From Treponema sp. (lineage in GTDB: Bacteria; Spirochaetota; Spirochaetia; Treponematales; Treponemataceae), in assembly GCA_024695475.1 (NCBI GenBank), contig JAILIC010000002.1:1-64000 (forward strand): a stretch of 64,000 bases of DNA. The letters are read 5' to 3'. Positions 35,974 to 44,973 of the stretch are shown here, one piece after another. The notes below the pieces were generated by a model that saw only the letters and a list, made by a program, of their open reading frames with translations, made no database searches and was not told the DNA's origin. Each line of letters starts with the position of its first letter. Positions within the stretch are counted from its first letter, which is position 1. The position numbers were made by a program, and so were the translations under genes.

Positions 35974-37539
35974 TTAATTTGATGGTATTAAATCTGCTGT
36001 TATATATACTTGATCCTGGTACCACTCAATATACAGAGAAAACACTTCAATTTCATAACCGGCACACGATGCTTGGATTTTCCAAATACTTCCCGATGTA
36101 AAAATGGAAGGATCAACTTTATCCAACAAAATCCAACGATTATTTACATAGACCGTAAATACAGTTTGTTCTGTAATGTCTCGTTTGGTATGAGCATCAT
36201 ATGTACGGATATGAAGTGTTGCACTACGAATCGTAGATTCGACATTCTGTTCCATTGACACTGGTTCATTGCCTACATCAAGGGTATGCCACAGTACTAA
36301 AGATCCAATAACTGTTTTTATTCGATATCGTCCAGGACGTAAATACACTGTTTTTATAGCAAATTCATCGTTTTGAGGAATAAAAAAACGACGAGAATGT
36401 TTTACCTCAGGGTACATATTTCTATCATCATAAAAAAAATAGATTTGAGCTATATCACCTAAAACATGAGCCTCTGGCATTTGTAATGAAATATCCACTG
36501 GTGTAAACCATTTTTTTAATAGCGTTTTCTGTAATACGCCCCTATGCCAAGAAACAAAAACTCCTATACCTATAATCCAAAGAACTGCAGCAAGCTTTAA
36601 CAAACGTTCAATCAAAATCTTATGTGTTGGCTGAATCTTTTTTACTTTGATTGCTTTTGGTGCAATCACCATTTTTGCAAGTTCCACACGCAGTGCGTGA
36701 GTATCATATGATCGAAAATATTTTTTTATTATCTTGATAATAGGATCTACTGTTTGAAAGCGCTTTGAAGGTTTTGCATGCATCATCCGCTTTATTAAGA
36801 TATCAACAATATGAGGAAGGCTTTTATCAAACTTTGATGGTAATACATAATCCCCTTTTTGAATCGCTGTTAATGTTTTAGGTGAAAAAGTTGAAGGAAA
36901 TGGTTTTATACCTGTTATCATCTCATACAAAGTAACACCTAATGCATAAATATCAGCACGTTGATCAACTTTCCTACTATCTTCAAACTGTTCTGGAGGC
37001 ATGTAGGCAGGGGTACCCAACATTGTGCCAGTCTGAGTAACATTTTTATAGGCGGCTTCAGAGTCTTCACTTATGGCTATTCCAAAATCAGTTAACTTTA
37101 CTTCAGCCCGTCTTGAAACAAGAATATTTGCAGGCTTTATATCACGATGTACGATATTTTTAGAATGAGCATATTTTAATGCATAACAAGCATCAAGCAG
37201 AACAAGCAATGCTACTTGAGGTCCTAAACCTTTTTGCTTATGTACAACGGTATCAAGTGCGGCACCATCAACAAATTCTTCAACAATATAACGATATGAG
37301 CCTTCGGTAAAATAATCAAATAGACGTACTATATAAGGGCTCTGCATATCCATTAAAAGTTGAGCTTCACGCTTAAAGCGTTCTCTATTTTCAGCCGAAC
37401 CTTTATTAGTCAGTTTTTTTATAACAACAGTTCGTTTTAGAGATGGGTGTACGGCCTTAAATACGGTACCCATACCACCTTCAGCAACAGTTTCAACAAC
37501 TCGATAGTTGCCAATCATCTCAGCCTTTTTATCAGCCAT
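35974..37539 (-). CDS. Membrane Ser/Thr protein kinase (Hanks type)
   Basis: The kinase domain (about 11-275) is complete: GGMGTVFKA loop, VVIKKL with the ATP Lys, catalytic HRDIKPANIL, DFGIAI, and activation segment with GTPAYMPPEQ and DIYALGVTLYEMITG. A membrane helix near 315-335 separates it from an outside or C-terminal region of about 180 residues of beta-rich character, with no PASTA motif that I can see. GGAG precedes the start. The phosphatase gene lies 3 bp upstream on the same strand, so the two are one transcript. Substrates are unknown. Confidence 0.92.
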   Translation of the reverse strand: MADKKAEMIGNYRVVETVAEGGMGTVFKAVHPSLKRTVVIKKLTNKGSAENRERFKREAQLLMDMQSPYIVRLFDYFTEGSYRYIVEEFVDGAALDTVVHKQKGLGPQVALLVLLDACYALKYAHSKNIVHRDIKPANILVSRRAEVKLTDFGIAISEDSEAAYKNVTQTGTMLGTPAYMPPEQFEDSRKVDQRADIYALGVTLYEMITGIKPFPSTFSPKTLTAIQKGDYVLPSKFDKSLPHIVDILIKRMMHAKPSKRFQTVDPIIKIIKKYFRSYDTHALRVELAKMVIAPKAIKVKKIQPTHKILIERLLKLAAVLWIIGIGVFVSWHRGVLQKTLLKKWFTPVDISLQMPEAHVLGDIAQIYFFYDDRNMYPEVKHSRRFFIPQNDEFAIKTVYLRPGRYRIKTVIGSLVLWHTLDVGNEPVSMEQNVESTIRSATLHIRTYDAHTKRDITEQTVFTVYVNNRWILLDKVDPSIFTSGSIWKIQASCAGYEIEVFSLYIEWYQDQVYITADLIPSN

Positions 37540-37542
37540 GTA

Positions 37543-38529
37543 TTAATTCTCCACTGAAAGAATATCTGTATTAGGATTAAACACACGATTCGGATATACA
37601 AGTGCAATATTCTGTTTTGAAGGATTATGAATCTGTATGAACAATCCGTCTTGTCGTAAGGAATATGTTCCACTAACAGGACGATGCCCCGCAAAATAGC
37701 AAGGCTGATGATTACAAACTACATCTGGTATAAATGAAGAAAGCATTGAAGCAACAGTACCATCCTGTGCATCATCATTAGCAGTCCAAGTAAGTCCATA
37801 GACTACATCAGGATTATGGTGATAGTCAATAATTTGTTGTGCTGAAAACACAGTTACAGGTTCTGCATGACTAATTAGACAGGAAGCATATGCCATAAAA
37901 AGTGGTAGTTTATGTTCAAATGCTGCATATTGTAAAAGAACATCATTGCCATAATAGGAATCTATAAATTGTGTTGTCATTTCACCTTCATATGCATATT
38001 TGAAAAAACTAAAATCGCCTCCAGTATCCTTATTTGTAATATTTTCATGATTACCTTTAAGAAAATGAAAAAGACGAGGCCATTGTGTTTTAACATGCAT
38101 GACAGAAAGCATGAGAGCCAAGCCTTCTGTCATTTCTTCCTGCATAGCAGCTCCGCAGAAGTCTTTAGCAAGATAATTATCAAAAGCTTTTCTCCACCGA
38201 TCTTTTGCCCGCCCTTCTGAATGTAACCCATCTCCGACACAAACCACACACACTTTTTCCTGTTCCAAAGCTTGTCTTATTGAAAGCCCTGACAAAAAAT
38301 CAACAGGAGGAATAAAGTCTAATATCCGGGTAAAAAAATCGCAACGGGCGTGTAAATCAGGCACAACCACCAGTGGTAATTGGCATGTACGAAAATCAAG
38401 CAAGCCTCCAGGATTACCATCACAATCTCGCGGTCGATATATGCAGCTTTCAGACTGTAATACGGAGCAAACTAATTCCAAGGACTGCAGCAGCTCCTGA
38501 CGAGAAGGAAGAACACCAACCTGATTCAT
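37543..38529 (-). CDS. PPP-like metallophosphatase paired with the kinase
   Basis: The protein (328 residues from this start) has the calcineurin-like metal-site motifs in order: VPDLHARCDFF (D-x-H), GDGLHSEGRA (GD), FLKGNHEN (GNHE), SHAEP and AGHRPV (His ligands). The spacing and the GDxxD-like GDG-LH are nearest to PPP/bacterial serine-threonine phosphatases. It probably removes phosphate from targets of the kinase translated 3 bp downstream. I prefer the internal ATG because a TATACT box ends exactly 7 bases before it; an ATG ten codons earlier has no clear ribosome site. Confidence 0.8.
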   Translation of the reverse strand: MNQVGVLPSRQELLQSLELVCSVLQSESCIYRPRDCDGNPGGLLDFRTCQLPLVVVPDLHARCDFFTRILDFIPPVDFLSGLSIRQALEQEKVCVVCVGDGLHSEGRAKDRWRKAFDNYLAKDFCGAAMQEEMTEGLALMLSVMHVKTQWPRLFHFLKGNHENITNKDTGGDFSFFKYAYEGEMTTQFIDSYYGNDVLLQYAAFEHKLPLFMAYASCLISHAEPVTVFSAQQIIDYHHNPDVVYGLTWTANDDAQDGTVASMLSSFIPDVVCNHQPCYFAGHRPVSGTYSLRQDGLFIQIHNPSKQNIALVYPNRVFNPNTDILSVEN

Positions 38530-38536
38530 AGTAAAT

Positions 38537-38542
38537 AGTATA
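38537..38542 (-). promoter_or_regulatory. -10 box of the phosphatase-kinase operon
   Basis: TATACT on the minus strand ends 7 bases before the chosen start. No good -35 box lies at the right distance, so this is tentative. Confidence 0.35.
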
Positions 38543-38587
38543 TACTGAATACTTTTCATAATCCAGTATCTTTTTATATTGTTACTA

Positions 38588-38647
38588 TTGACAGATACTC
38601 ACTACAATCGTTATACTGTATACAGTAACGTTACTTTTTGCAGTAAC
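38588..38647 (+). promoter_or_regulatory. trp promoter with overlapping palindromes
   Basis: TTGACA (38588-38593) and TATACT (38612-38617) are 18 bp apart, essentially consensus. ACTGTATACAGT (38615-38626) and AGTAACGTTACT (38624-38635) are perfect palindromes covering the end of the -10 box and the start point, and AGTAAC/GTTACT half sites recur at 38581 and 38642. This is a convincing repressor site. It does not resemble the enterobacterial TrpR operator with its CTAG centre, and there is no Trp-rich leader peptide with attenuator stems. Confidence 0.7.
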
Positions 38648-38688
38648 ACTATGATTACTACGCCATTACAAAACGGAGAGGTTAAAAA

Positions 38689-40173
38689 ATGGATGCTCGC
38701 AACGATTCATTATATTTTACAGCACCTTGTGATAGATATACCCCCTTTTCTCTAGCACGTAAGTTAGGGGCAAAAGTAATTTTGGAAAGTGCCAGTTTTG
38801 CACAGGGAAAGCAACGGTATTCCATCTTGATGGCTGAAGAAGCCTTTCATACAGTACAAGATGAAGACGGCATTGCCTTTATAATAGATGGAAGACGAGT
38901 TCCATTTGAACAAAGATCATTCCCTGAAGAAAAAGTTTCACGAGGCAGCAGCAAAGCACATCAAACAGATATTCTAGATGCGTTACTATATGTTGCTCAA
39001 CAAAACAACATGGACTACATAACAACAGAATCAGGAGATAAAATAATAAATTCAATTCCTGTTCCTGCCAGTGGTATTGGTTATCTGAGTTACGAGTTCT
39101 GTGCTCGCTGTGATACCATCTTACTTGCACCACAGACTGATGAACTGCGTATTCCTGAAAGTGAGTTTATTACAGGTCATCTTTATATCATATTTGATCA
39201 CTTTACCGAAAAACTACATATTTTTGCACTGAACTATAATGAACATCAAATTGACTTACGGCAAGCTATCGATAAACTCAAACGCCGTCTCAATGATATG
39301 GATTTTACGTACCTTGAACCACCAGAACCAGAGCAACCTGTACGTACATTAACAGATTTAGCACAAAGTGAACATGAATATAAAGAAAAAGTACAAGCGC
39401 TCAAAAAAGAAATAATTGCGGGTAATATTTTTCAGGCAGTCCCATCTCGTCGGTTACAACTAGAATGCAACAGCAGTGCATTAGAGATTTATCGTCGTTT
39501 ACGCTCTGTAAATCCATCACCATATCTCGTCTATATAGACTTTGGAAACAAACAGCTTATCGGTTCATCTCCAGAAAGTTTAGTTCGTGTTCGTGACGGA
39601 GTTGCCTCAATCAGACCAATAGCAGGTACCCGACGCAGAGGTAAAAACAGTGCAGAAGACGAAACTCTAAAAGCGGAACTGTTAGCAAATGAAAAAGAAA
39701 AAGCAGAACATCTTATGCTTGTTGATCTTGCACGTAATGACTTAGGACGAGTTTGTGAAAGTGGTTCTGTTGAAGTAAGTCGTTTTATGGACATAGAGAT
39801 GTTCAGCCATGTCATGCATATTGTCAGTGACGTACAGGGAAAAGTAAAAAAAGAAATGAAACAAATACAAGTATTGCGCTCAGCTTTTCCTGCAGGTACT
39901 GTCAGTGGTTCACCCAAAATCAGCGCCATTCAAATCCTGTCTCACCTAGAAAAGAATATGCGACGTTTTTATGCTGGAGCCGTAGGCTATATCCAAAGCA
40001 ATGGAGATTTAGACTTTTGTATTGCAATCCGCTGTGCTTTAAAGCAAGGCTCAACATGGACATTACAATCAGGAGGAGGCATAGTCTATGACTCCGATCC
40101 AGACAGAGAATGGGAAGAAACAAATGAAAAATTAGGAGCATTACGTTCTGTACTAGAAAAACAAACTAAGTAA
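38689..40173 (+). CDS. trpE: Anthranilate synthase component I
   Basis: TrpE joins chorismate with ammonia from the TrpG partner to make anthranilate, the first step of tryptophan synthesis. The 494 residues end in the chorismate-binding fold: NIFQAVPSRRLQ, GSSPESLVRV, RPIAGTRRRG, EHLMLVDLARNDLGRV, FPAGTVSGSPKISAIQIL, YAGAVGYIQSNGDLDFCIAIR and QSGGGIVYDSDP. The N-terminal part has the ILESA motif resembling the LLES element for Trp feedback. GGAGAGG precedes the start. It is first in a trpE-trpGD-trpCF operon driven by the palindrome-bearing promoter. An aminodeoxychorismate synthase is excluded by the neighbours. Confidence 0.95.
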   Translation: MDARNDSLYFTAPCDRYTPFSLARKLGAKVILESASFAQGKQRYSILMAEEAFHTVQDEDGIAFIIDGRRVPFEQRSFPEEKVSRGSSKAHQTDILDALLYVAQQNNMDYITTESGDKIINSIPVPASGIGYLSYEFCARCDTILLAPQTDELRIPESEFITGHLYIIFDHFTEKLHIFALNYNEHQIDLRQAIDKLKRRLNDMDFTYLEPPEPEQPVRTLTDLAQSEHEYKEKVQALKKEIIAGNIFQAVPSRRLQLECNSSALEIYRRLRSVNPSPYLVYIDFGNKQLIGSSPESLVRVRDGVASIRPIAGTRRRGKNSAEDETLKAELLANEKEKAEHLMLVDLARNDLGRVCESGSVEVSRFMDIEMFSHVMHIVSDVQGKVKKEMKQIQVLRSAFPAGTVSGSPKISAIQILSHLEKNMRRFYAGAVGYIQSNGDLDFCIAIRCALKQGSTWTLQSGGGIVYDSDPDREWEETNEKLGALRSVLEKQTK

Positions 40174-40195
40174 GACAAAATAAAAGGAGAGAAGT

Positions 40196-41794
40196 ATGAT
40201 AGTTGTTATTGATAATTACGATTCGTTTACATTTAATGTTGTCCAGGCTTTAGAACGGCTATCTAAAGACAAGGTAGAAGTATTACGCTCAAAAGAATGT
40301 TCTATTACAGACATCAAAGCACTTAATCCTGATTATCTGGTTATCAGTCCAGGACCTGGGACTCCAACAGATGCCGGCATTTCTATAGAAGCCATAAAAA
40401 CGTTTGCTGGCAAAATCCCTATTCTAGGAATCTGCTTAGGACATCAGGCAATTGGACAAGCATTTGGAGCTTCTATCGTACAAGCTAAATTCATCCGTCA
40501 TGGTATCGTAGAAGAAATGAATCTTGATGGTCGGGGCTTGTTCAGAATCATAGGTAAGACAGGTTCTTTTACACGATATCATTCGCTCGTTATCGATGAA
40601 TCAACATTGTCATCAGACTTTGAAATAACAGCACGGGCAAAAGATGGCGACATCATGGGCATCAGACATAAAAGCCTGCCTATCGAAGGTATACAATTTC
40701 ACCCAGAGTCTATTGCCAGTCAACAAGGAGATGACATCTTTAGAGCTTTTCTCAACTATCGAAGAGAAAACCTCCCCGTAGCTTCGTATCTTAATCAGCT
40801 CATGACAAAAAAAAGTTTAACAGAAGATCAAGCAGCACTCTTTATGGAAAATCTTACAGATGGAACACTTGATGAGCGAGTTACTGCAGCTATTCTTACT
40901 GCAATGGCAGCAAAAGGTCCTGCCACAAGTGAGATGATTGGATGTGCTAAAGTTTTACTCAAGAAAAAAGCAAAATTACCTCTTGCATCAAAAGGTTTAG
41001 CAGAAATTGTCGGTACTGGTGGAGATTGCAAAGGAAGCTTTAACATCTCGTCACTCTCAGCAATTGTAGCAGCAAGTTGCGGACAACCTATAGCAAAACA
41101 TGGTAACAGAGCGGTCTCATCAAAATCAGGAGCTGCAGACTTCTTTGAATCCCTGGGTATCAATATCAATGCTGAACCAGGAAAAACAGCCCAACTCGTA
41201 AAGCAAACAGGTTTTGGTTTTCTTATGGCTCCCATCTATCACTCTGCAATGCGCTTTGCAGCTCCAATACGAAAGGCTCTAGGTATCAAAACAATTTTTA
41301 ACATTCTCGGACCATTACTCAACCCTGCTAATGCAGAATATGAGGTACTCGGAGTATACTCTGCAGATTTACTTGAAGACTATGCACGAGCAGCAAAATC
41401 ACTCGGTGCAAAACGTGTTATGGTAATTGCCAGCAGAGATGGATTTGATGAAATATCTCCTTGTGCACCTACAGATGTATTTCAAATTACAGAAGATAAT
41501 AAAGAATATCGGTATGTCATAGATCCTGCAAAATATGGCATATCAGATGCCGATGAAGAAGAACTTGCTGGTGGAAGTGGTAAAGATAACGCAGCACTTG
41601 CCATGGAAGTACTCAATGGAAAAGGTCGTCATACAATACGCTATGCAGTAGGTCTTAATGCAGGAGCCGTACTTTACATTTCTGGTAAAGCACGGACTCT
41701 AAAAGAGGGATACGAGATGGCATTACAGGCAATCGATTCTGGTAAGTCATTAGCAAAATTACAAGAAGTTCAAAAGGTATCAAATGAGTGCTAA
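40196..41794 (+). CDS. trpGD: Fused anthranilate synthase glutaminase and phosphoribosyltransferase
   Basis: Residues 1 to about 190 are a glutamine amidotransferase: DNYDSFTFN, ISPGPGTP, the catalytic Cys in ILGICLGHQAIGQAFG and His-Glu in IQFHPESI. Residues about 200-532 are anthranilate phosphoribosyltransferase: LTDGTLDERVTAAILTAMAAKG, IVGTGGDCKGSFNISS, KHGNRAVSSKSGAADFFESLG and GFGFLMAPIYHSAM. The fused form is known from E. coli and some other bacteria; many other bacteria keep them separate. AGGAGAG precedes the start. The next gene overlaps by 11 bp, so translation is coupled. Confidence 0.95.
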   Translation: MIVVIDNYDSFTFNVVQALERLSKDKVEVLRSKECSITDIKALNPDYLVISPGPGTPTDAGISIEAIKTFAGKIPILGICLGHQAIGQAFGASIVQAKFIRHGIVEEMNLDGRGLFRIIGKTGSFTRYHSLVIDESTLSSDFEITARAKDGDIMGIRHKSLPIEGIQFHPESIASQQGDDIFRAFLNYRRENLPVASYLNQLMTKKSLTEDQAALFMENLTDGTLDERVTAAILTAMAAKGPATSEMIGCAKVLLKKKAKLPLASKGLAEIVGTGGDCKGSFNISSLSAIVAASCGQPIAKHGNRAVSSKSGAADFFESLGININAEPGKTAQLVKQTGFGFLMAPIYHSAMRFAAPIRKALGIKTIFNILGPLLNPANAEYEVLGVYSADLLEDYARAAKSLGAKRVMVIASRDGFDEISPCAPTDVFQITEDNKEYRYVIDPAKYGISDADEEELAGGSGKDNAALAMEVLNGKGRHTIRYAVGLNAGAVLYISGKARTLKEGYEMALQAIDSGKSLAKLQEVQKVSNEC

Positions 41795-43361
41795 CATACT
41801 TAATGAAATTGTCTCTGAACGAAAAAAACGGATAGCACAATTCGGATACGGATTGGGATACACAATTCCTGAAAAACGAACGAGACCTATTGTACCATTC
41901 ATGGTACAAAAAGGAGCTATTCTCGAAATTAAGCGGGCGTCACCAAGTAAAGGAGATATTGCACCATTACTCGATGCACGCAAGACTGCTCAGGTATATG
42001 CAGAGTCAGGAGCGGCAGCTATTTCAGTCTTAACAGAAGAAGCGTATTTTAAAGGCAATCTCGATGATTTGACCGCAGTATGTTCAGCAGTCGATACCTA
42101 TACTACAAGTCATAAAACAAAACCTGTTGCTGTACTCCGAAAAGATTTCTTAATTGCTCCAGAAGAAGTCTCTATAGCCTATGCTTGTGGAGCTGATGCC
42201 GTACTACTCATCGCACGTATTCTTGATACAGAGACTTTAATCGCCATGGCAAAAGAATGTCAAAAGCTAGGTATTACTGCACTTATAGAATTACGTTTAT
42301 CTGATGATTTACAAAAATTACAGGCTGTTATAAAACAGGTTCAATCTACATACATAGTCTGCGGTGTAAATGCCCGTGACCTAAAAGATTTTTCCATTGA
42401 TCTATTAACACCTGTTGGTCTTTTAAAAGAAATAAAAAAAATCATAGGAAGTGATGCAAGAGTCATTTTTGAAAGTGGAATCCGAACTCCTCTCGCTGCA
42501 GAGTTTGCTGGCAGTCTCGGATTTACTGGGATGTTACTTGGAGAAGCTGCAGCACGCCATCCAGAAAATGCACAATTATTGGTTCATGAATTTATACATT
42601 CACGGACTACTGCAACTAGCCAATTTTGGATCGACTATGCACAAAAATTACGAATAAAACAAAAAAAACAAGATATGACACCATTCATGAAAATCTGTGG
42701 TATTACAAATGTTGATGATGCCGTAACAGCAGCAATGGCAGGTGCAGAATTTATCGGATGTATTTTCTGCAAAAAAAGTCCCCGTAATATTGCAATTACC
42801 ATAGTTCCTAAAATATGGAAAGCCCTTAAAGCATTTGCCGAGCCTCCAAAATTGATAGGCGTCATTACCGATATCGATTCACCAGAATCAAAGGCAGCAA
42901 TCGAATTACAACATAATGGAATTCTTGATTGCATTCAATTACATGGAAAAAAGGCATATCAACAATTTTTTGCCACAGACCTCTACAAAACTATAGCGCA
43001 CTATCCTGTCGTTTCTATTACCAAAGAAGAAGACTTAGAAGAGATTCATGCATTACGATTACGAGGAGAACCCCGTATTCTTGTCGATGCAAAAGTAGGA
43101 GAATCCTTAGGAGGAACTGGAACACAAATAGAACAAAAACTAGTTGATGCGATACGACTAAAAACAAAACTATGGCTTGCCGGCGGAATGACACCTGACA
43201 ACATTGTCACGACCATTCAAAAGTGGCAACCTGAACTGATTGACACTGCAAGTGGTGTTGAAAGTACTCCTGGAAAAAAAGATGAAGACAAAGTAAAAAA
43301 AATATGCCTTCTACGGACACAAAGTCTGGCAAAGTCACTATCACCAACAAATGCATTATGA
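41784..43361 (+). CDS. trpCF: Fused indole-3-glycerol-phosphate synthase and phosphoribosylanthranilate isomerase
   Basis: The first half (to about 260) is TrpC: ILEIKRASPSKGDI, SVLTEEAYFKG, VLRKDFLI, GVNARDLKDF, ESGI and LLGEAAAR. The second half (from about 295) is TrpF: FMKICGITNVDDAVTAAMAGA with the catalytic Cys, CKKSPRNI, IQLHG, the Asp in ILVDAKVGESLGGTG, and LAGGMTPDNI. Together they turn PRA into indole-3-glycerol phosphate. The combined 525-residue form is as in E. coli. It ends the trp genes in this window: no trpB or trpA follows. The start overlaps the trpGD end, with AAGG upstream. Confidence 0.95.
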   Translation: MSANILNEIVSERKKRIAQFGYGLGYTIPEKRTRPIVPFMVQKGAILEIKRASPSKGDIAPLLDARKTAQVYAESGAAAISVLTEEAYFKGNLDDLTAVCSAVDTYTTSHKTKPVAVLRKDFLIAPEEVSIAYACGADAVLLIARILDTETLIAMAKECQKLGITALIELRLSDDLQKLQAVIKQVQSTYIVCGVNARDLKDFSIDLLTPVGLLKEIKKIIGSDARVIFESGIRTPLAAEFAGSLGFTGMLLGEAAARHPENAQLLVHEFIHSRTTATSQFWIDYAQKLRIKQKKQDMTPFMKICGITNVDDAVTAAMAGAEFIGCIFCKKSPRNIAITIVPKIWKALKAFAEPPKLIGVITDIDSPESKAAIELQHNGILDCIQLHGKKAYQQFFATDLYKTIAHYPVVSITKEEDLEEIHALRLRGEPRILVDAKVGESLGGTGTQIEQKLVDAIRLKTKLWLAGGMTPDNIVTTIQKWQPELIDTASGVESTPGKKDEDKVKKICLLRTQSLAKSLSPTNAL

Positions 43362-43367
43362 TATACT
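43359..43367 (+). promoter_or_regulatory. Extended -10 box of the pfkB-type gene
   Basis: TGA-TATACT ends 6 bases before the ATG. A good -35 box is missing, but the extended TG-N-10 form can do without it. The TGA of the extended element is also the trpCF stop codon. Confidence 0.4.
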
Positions 43368-43373
43368 TCTCCT

Positions 43374-44297
43374 ATGAAGAAAACTCTTATCATCGGTTCT
43401 ACGTGTCTTGACGTGACCGTAAGCCTACCACATTTTCCTTCCATAGGAGAAGACGCACATATATCAAGCATTCGTCAGGCCTTAGGTGGCTGTGCATATA
43501 ATGTCTCAGATATTATACATAAATTCAACCTGCCATATATTTTAGGCTCCCCGGTAGGAACCGGATTATATGGACAAACTGTAGAAACAAAAATGAAAGA
43601 GGCAGGCATACGCCCCTTTGTGCATATTACCAATATAGAAAATGGTTGTTGCTTTTGCGTTGTGGATAATGATGGCAACCAAACATTTTTGTCTAAGCAC
43701 GGTGCCGAGTATCGCTTTAGAAGCAGTTGGTTTAAAAATATCGATTGGGATGATATCGACAGCATATATTTTTGTGGTCTCGAAATCGAAGATGTCGACG
43801 GAAATGAGATAATCGATTTTTTGGAAGAACGACGTGAGTATTTTGATCAAAAAAATCAAGAGGTAACCTATTATTTTGCGCCAGGACCACGTATAGAGCA
43901 TATCACTCATAACAAGTTGCAACGTATCATGCAATTGCATCCTGTCATTCATTTGAATGATAGAGAGGCACGCCTCTACTCACAAACACAATCAATTGAA
44001 GAAGCCGCTAAAATTATCCATGCAACTTCCTGTAACTCTGTCATCATAACCATGGGTGATCGAGGGGCATATTGCTTTGACCATGAAAACCACAAGGGAT
44101 ATCCAGTACCTAGTGTCAAAACAAAAGCTGTCGACAGTACAGGAGCAGGAGATTCACACTGTGGTACCATTATTGCCTGCAGAAAACTGGGCAAAACCCT
44201 TATTGAATCAATTATGCAAGCAAATAAAGTATCTGCTGCAGTAGTCAAAGTATCTGGAGCCTCTTTACCACAAGAAGTTTTTAATTCATTATTTTAG
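43374..44297 (+). CDS. PfkB-family carbohydrate kinase
   Basis: The 307-residue protein is a ribokinase-fold sugar or nucleoside kinase. It has the N-terminal TCLDVTV, GGCAYNVSD (sugar and Asn binding), GxxxxG glycines in VGTGLYG, LNDREARL, IITMGDRGAYCF and the catalytic VDSTGAGDSHCGT. The substrate is not certain: ribose, fructose-phosphate, adenosine and 2-keto-3-deoxygluconate kinases share these motifs. It follows the trp genes by 12 bp but has its own extended -10 box close to the start and no ribosome site, so it may be made from a leaderless message. modB follows after 13 bp. Confidence 0.88.
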   Translation: MKKTLIIGSTCLDVTVSLPHFPSIGEDAHISSIRQALGGCAYNVSDIIHKFNLPYILGSPVGTGLYGQTVETKMKEAGIRPFVHITNIENGCCFCVVDNDGNQTFLSKHGAEYRFRSSWFKNIDWDDIDSIYFCGLEIEDVDGNEIIDFLEERREYFDQKNQEVTYYFAPGPRIEHITHNKLQRIMQLHPVIHLNDREARLYSQTQSIEEAAKIIHATSCNSVIITMGDRGAYCFDHENHKGYPVPSVKTKAVDSTGAGDSHCGTIIACRKLGKTLIESIMQANKVSAAVVKVSGASLPQEVFNSLF

Positions 44298-44310
44298 ACA
44301 TGTACATCAT

Positions 44311-44973
44311 ATGGATTGGTCGCCACTATACATATCATTTACAGCTGCATTTTATGCAACACTATTTTCATTACTAGCCGGTACATTTTGTGCATGGGGT
44401 GTTACCAATCTAAAAGGGCAATTAAAAGCTTTTTGTGACTGTCTTTGTACATTACCACTTGTTCTTCCCCCGACTGTCTTAGGATTTTTTCTTCTTGTCA
44501 TTTTTGGCAATAAACATTTTTTAGGAAAGTTTTTGACACATGTCGGGATGGCTGTTGTATTTAATCAACGAGCAACTATCGTAGCAGCAACAGTCGTAGC
44601 ATTTCCTCTCGTATACAGAACGGTACGTGCATCTTTTGAACAAATAAATACATCGATAATCTATGCAGCAAAAACATTAGGATTATCAGAGTGGAAAATC
44701 TTTTATAGACTCATGGTTCCCCTTTCCCTCCCGGGAATAACAGCAGGGGCCGTTCTGGCTTTTACCAGAGCATTAGGTGAATTTGGAGCGACAATGATGC
44801 TTGCCGGTGATATTCCCGGCAAAACAGAAACAATCCCCGTTGCAATATGGGCAGCAACAGAAAGTGGTCATATGGAACGAGCATACCTCTGGGTACTTAT
44901 TATTCTGACAATCTCTTTTACGACTATTATGATACTAAACTTGCTTACTACAAGGTCTACTCATGAGTCTTGA
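44311..44973 (+). CDS. modB: Molybdate-type ABC transporter permease
   Basis: The 220-residue membrane protein has five hydrophobic segments and the ModB/CysTW permease signature: LPLVLPPTVLGFFLLVIFG, then AAKTLGLSEWKIFYRLMVPLSLPGITAGAVLAFTRALGEFGATMMLAGDIPG, where EFGATMMLAG is the contact loop for the ATPase. It forms the channel for a tetrahedral oxyanion, most likely molybdate or tungstate. The ATPase gene overlaps by 11 bp. The binding protein (modA) is absent from both sides, so it must be elsewhere or lost. There is no clear ribosome site. Confidence 0.88.
   Translation: MDWSPLYISFTAAFYATLFSLLAGTFCAWGVTNLKGQLKAFCDCLCTLPLVLPPTVLGFFLLVIFGNKHFLGKFLTHVGMAVVFNQRATIVAATVVAFPLVYRTVRASFEQINTSIIYAAKTLGLSEWKIFYRLMVPLSLPGITAGAVLAFTRALGEFGATMMLAGDIPGKTETIPVAIWAATESGHMERAYLWVLIILTISFTTIMILNLLTTRSTHES

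Noticed and set aside
38651-38755. Possible trp leader peptide
   Set aside because: The frame runs through the trpE start, has only one Trp, and shows no alternative attenuator stems.
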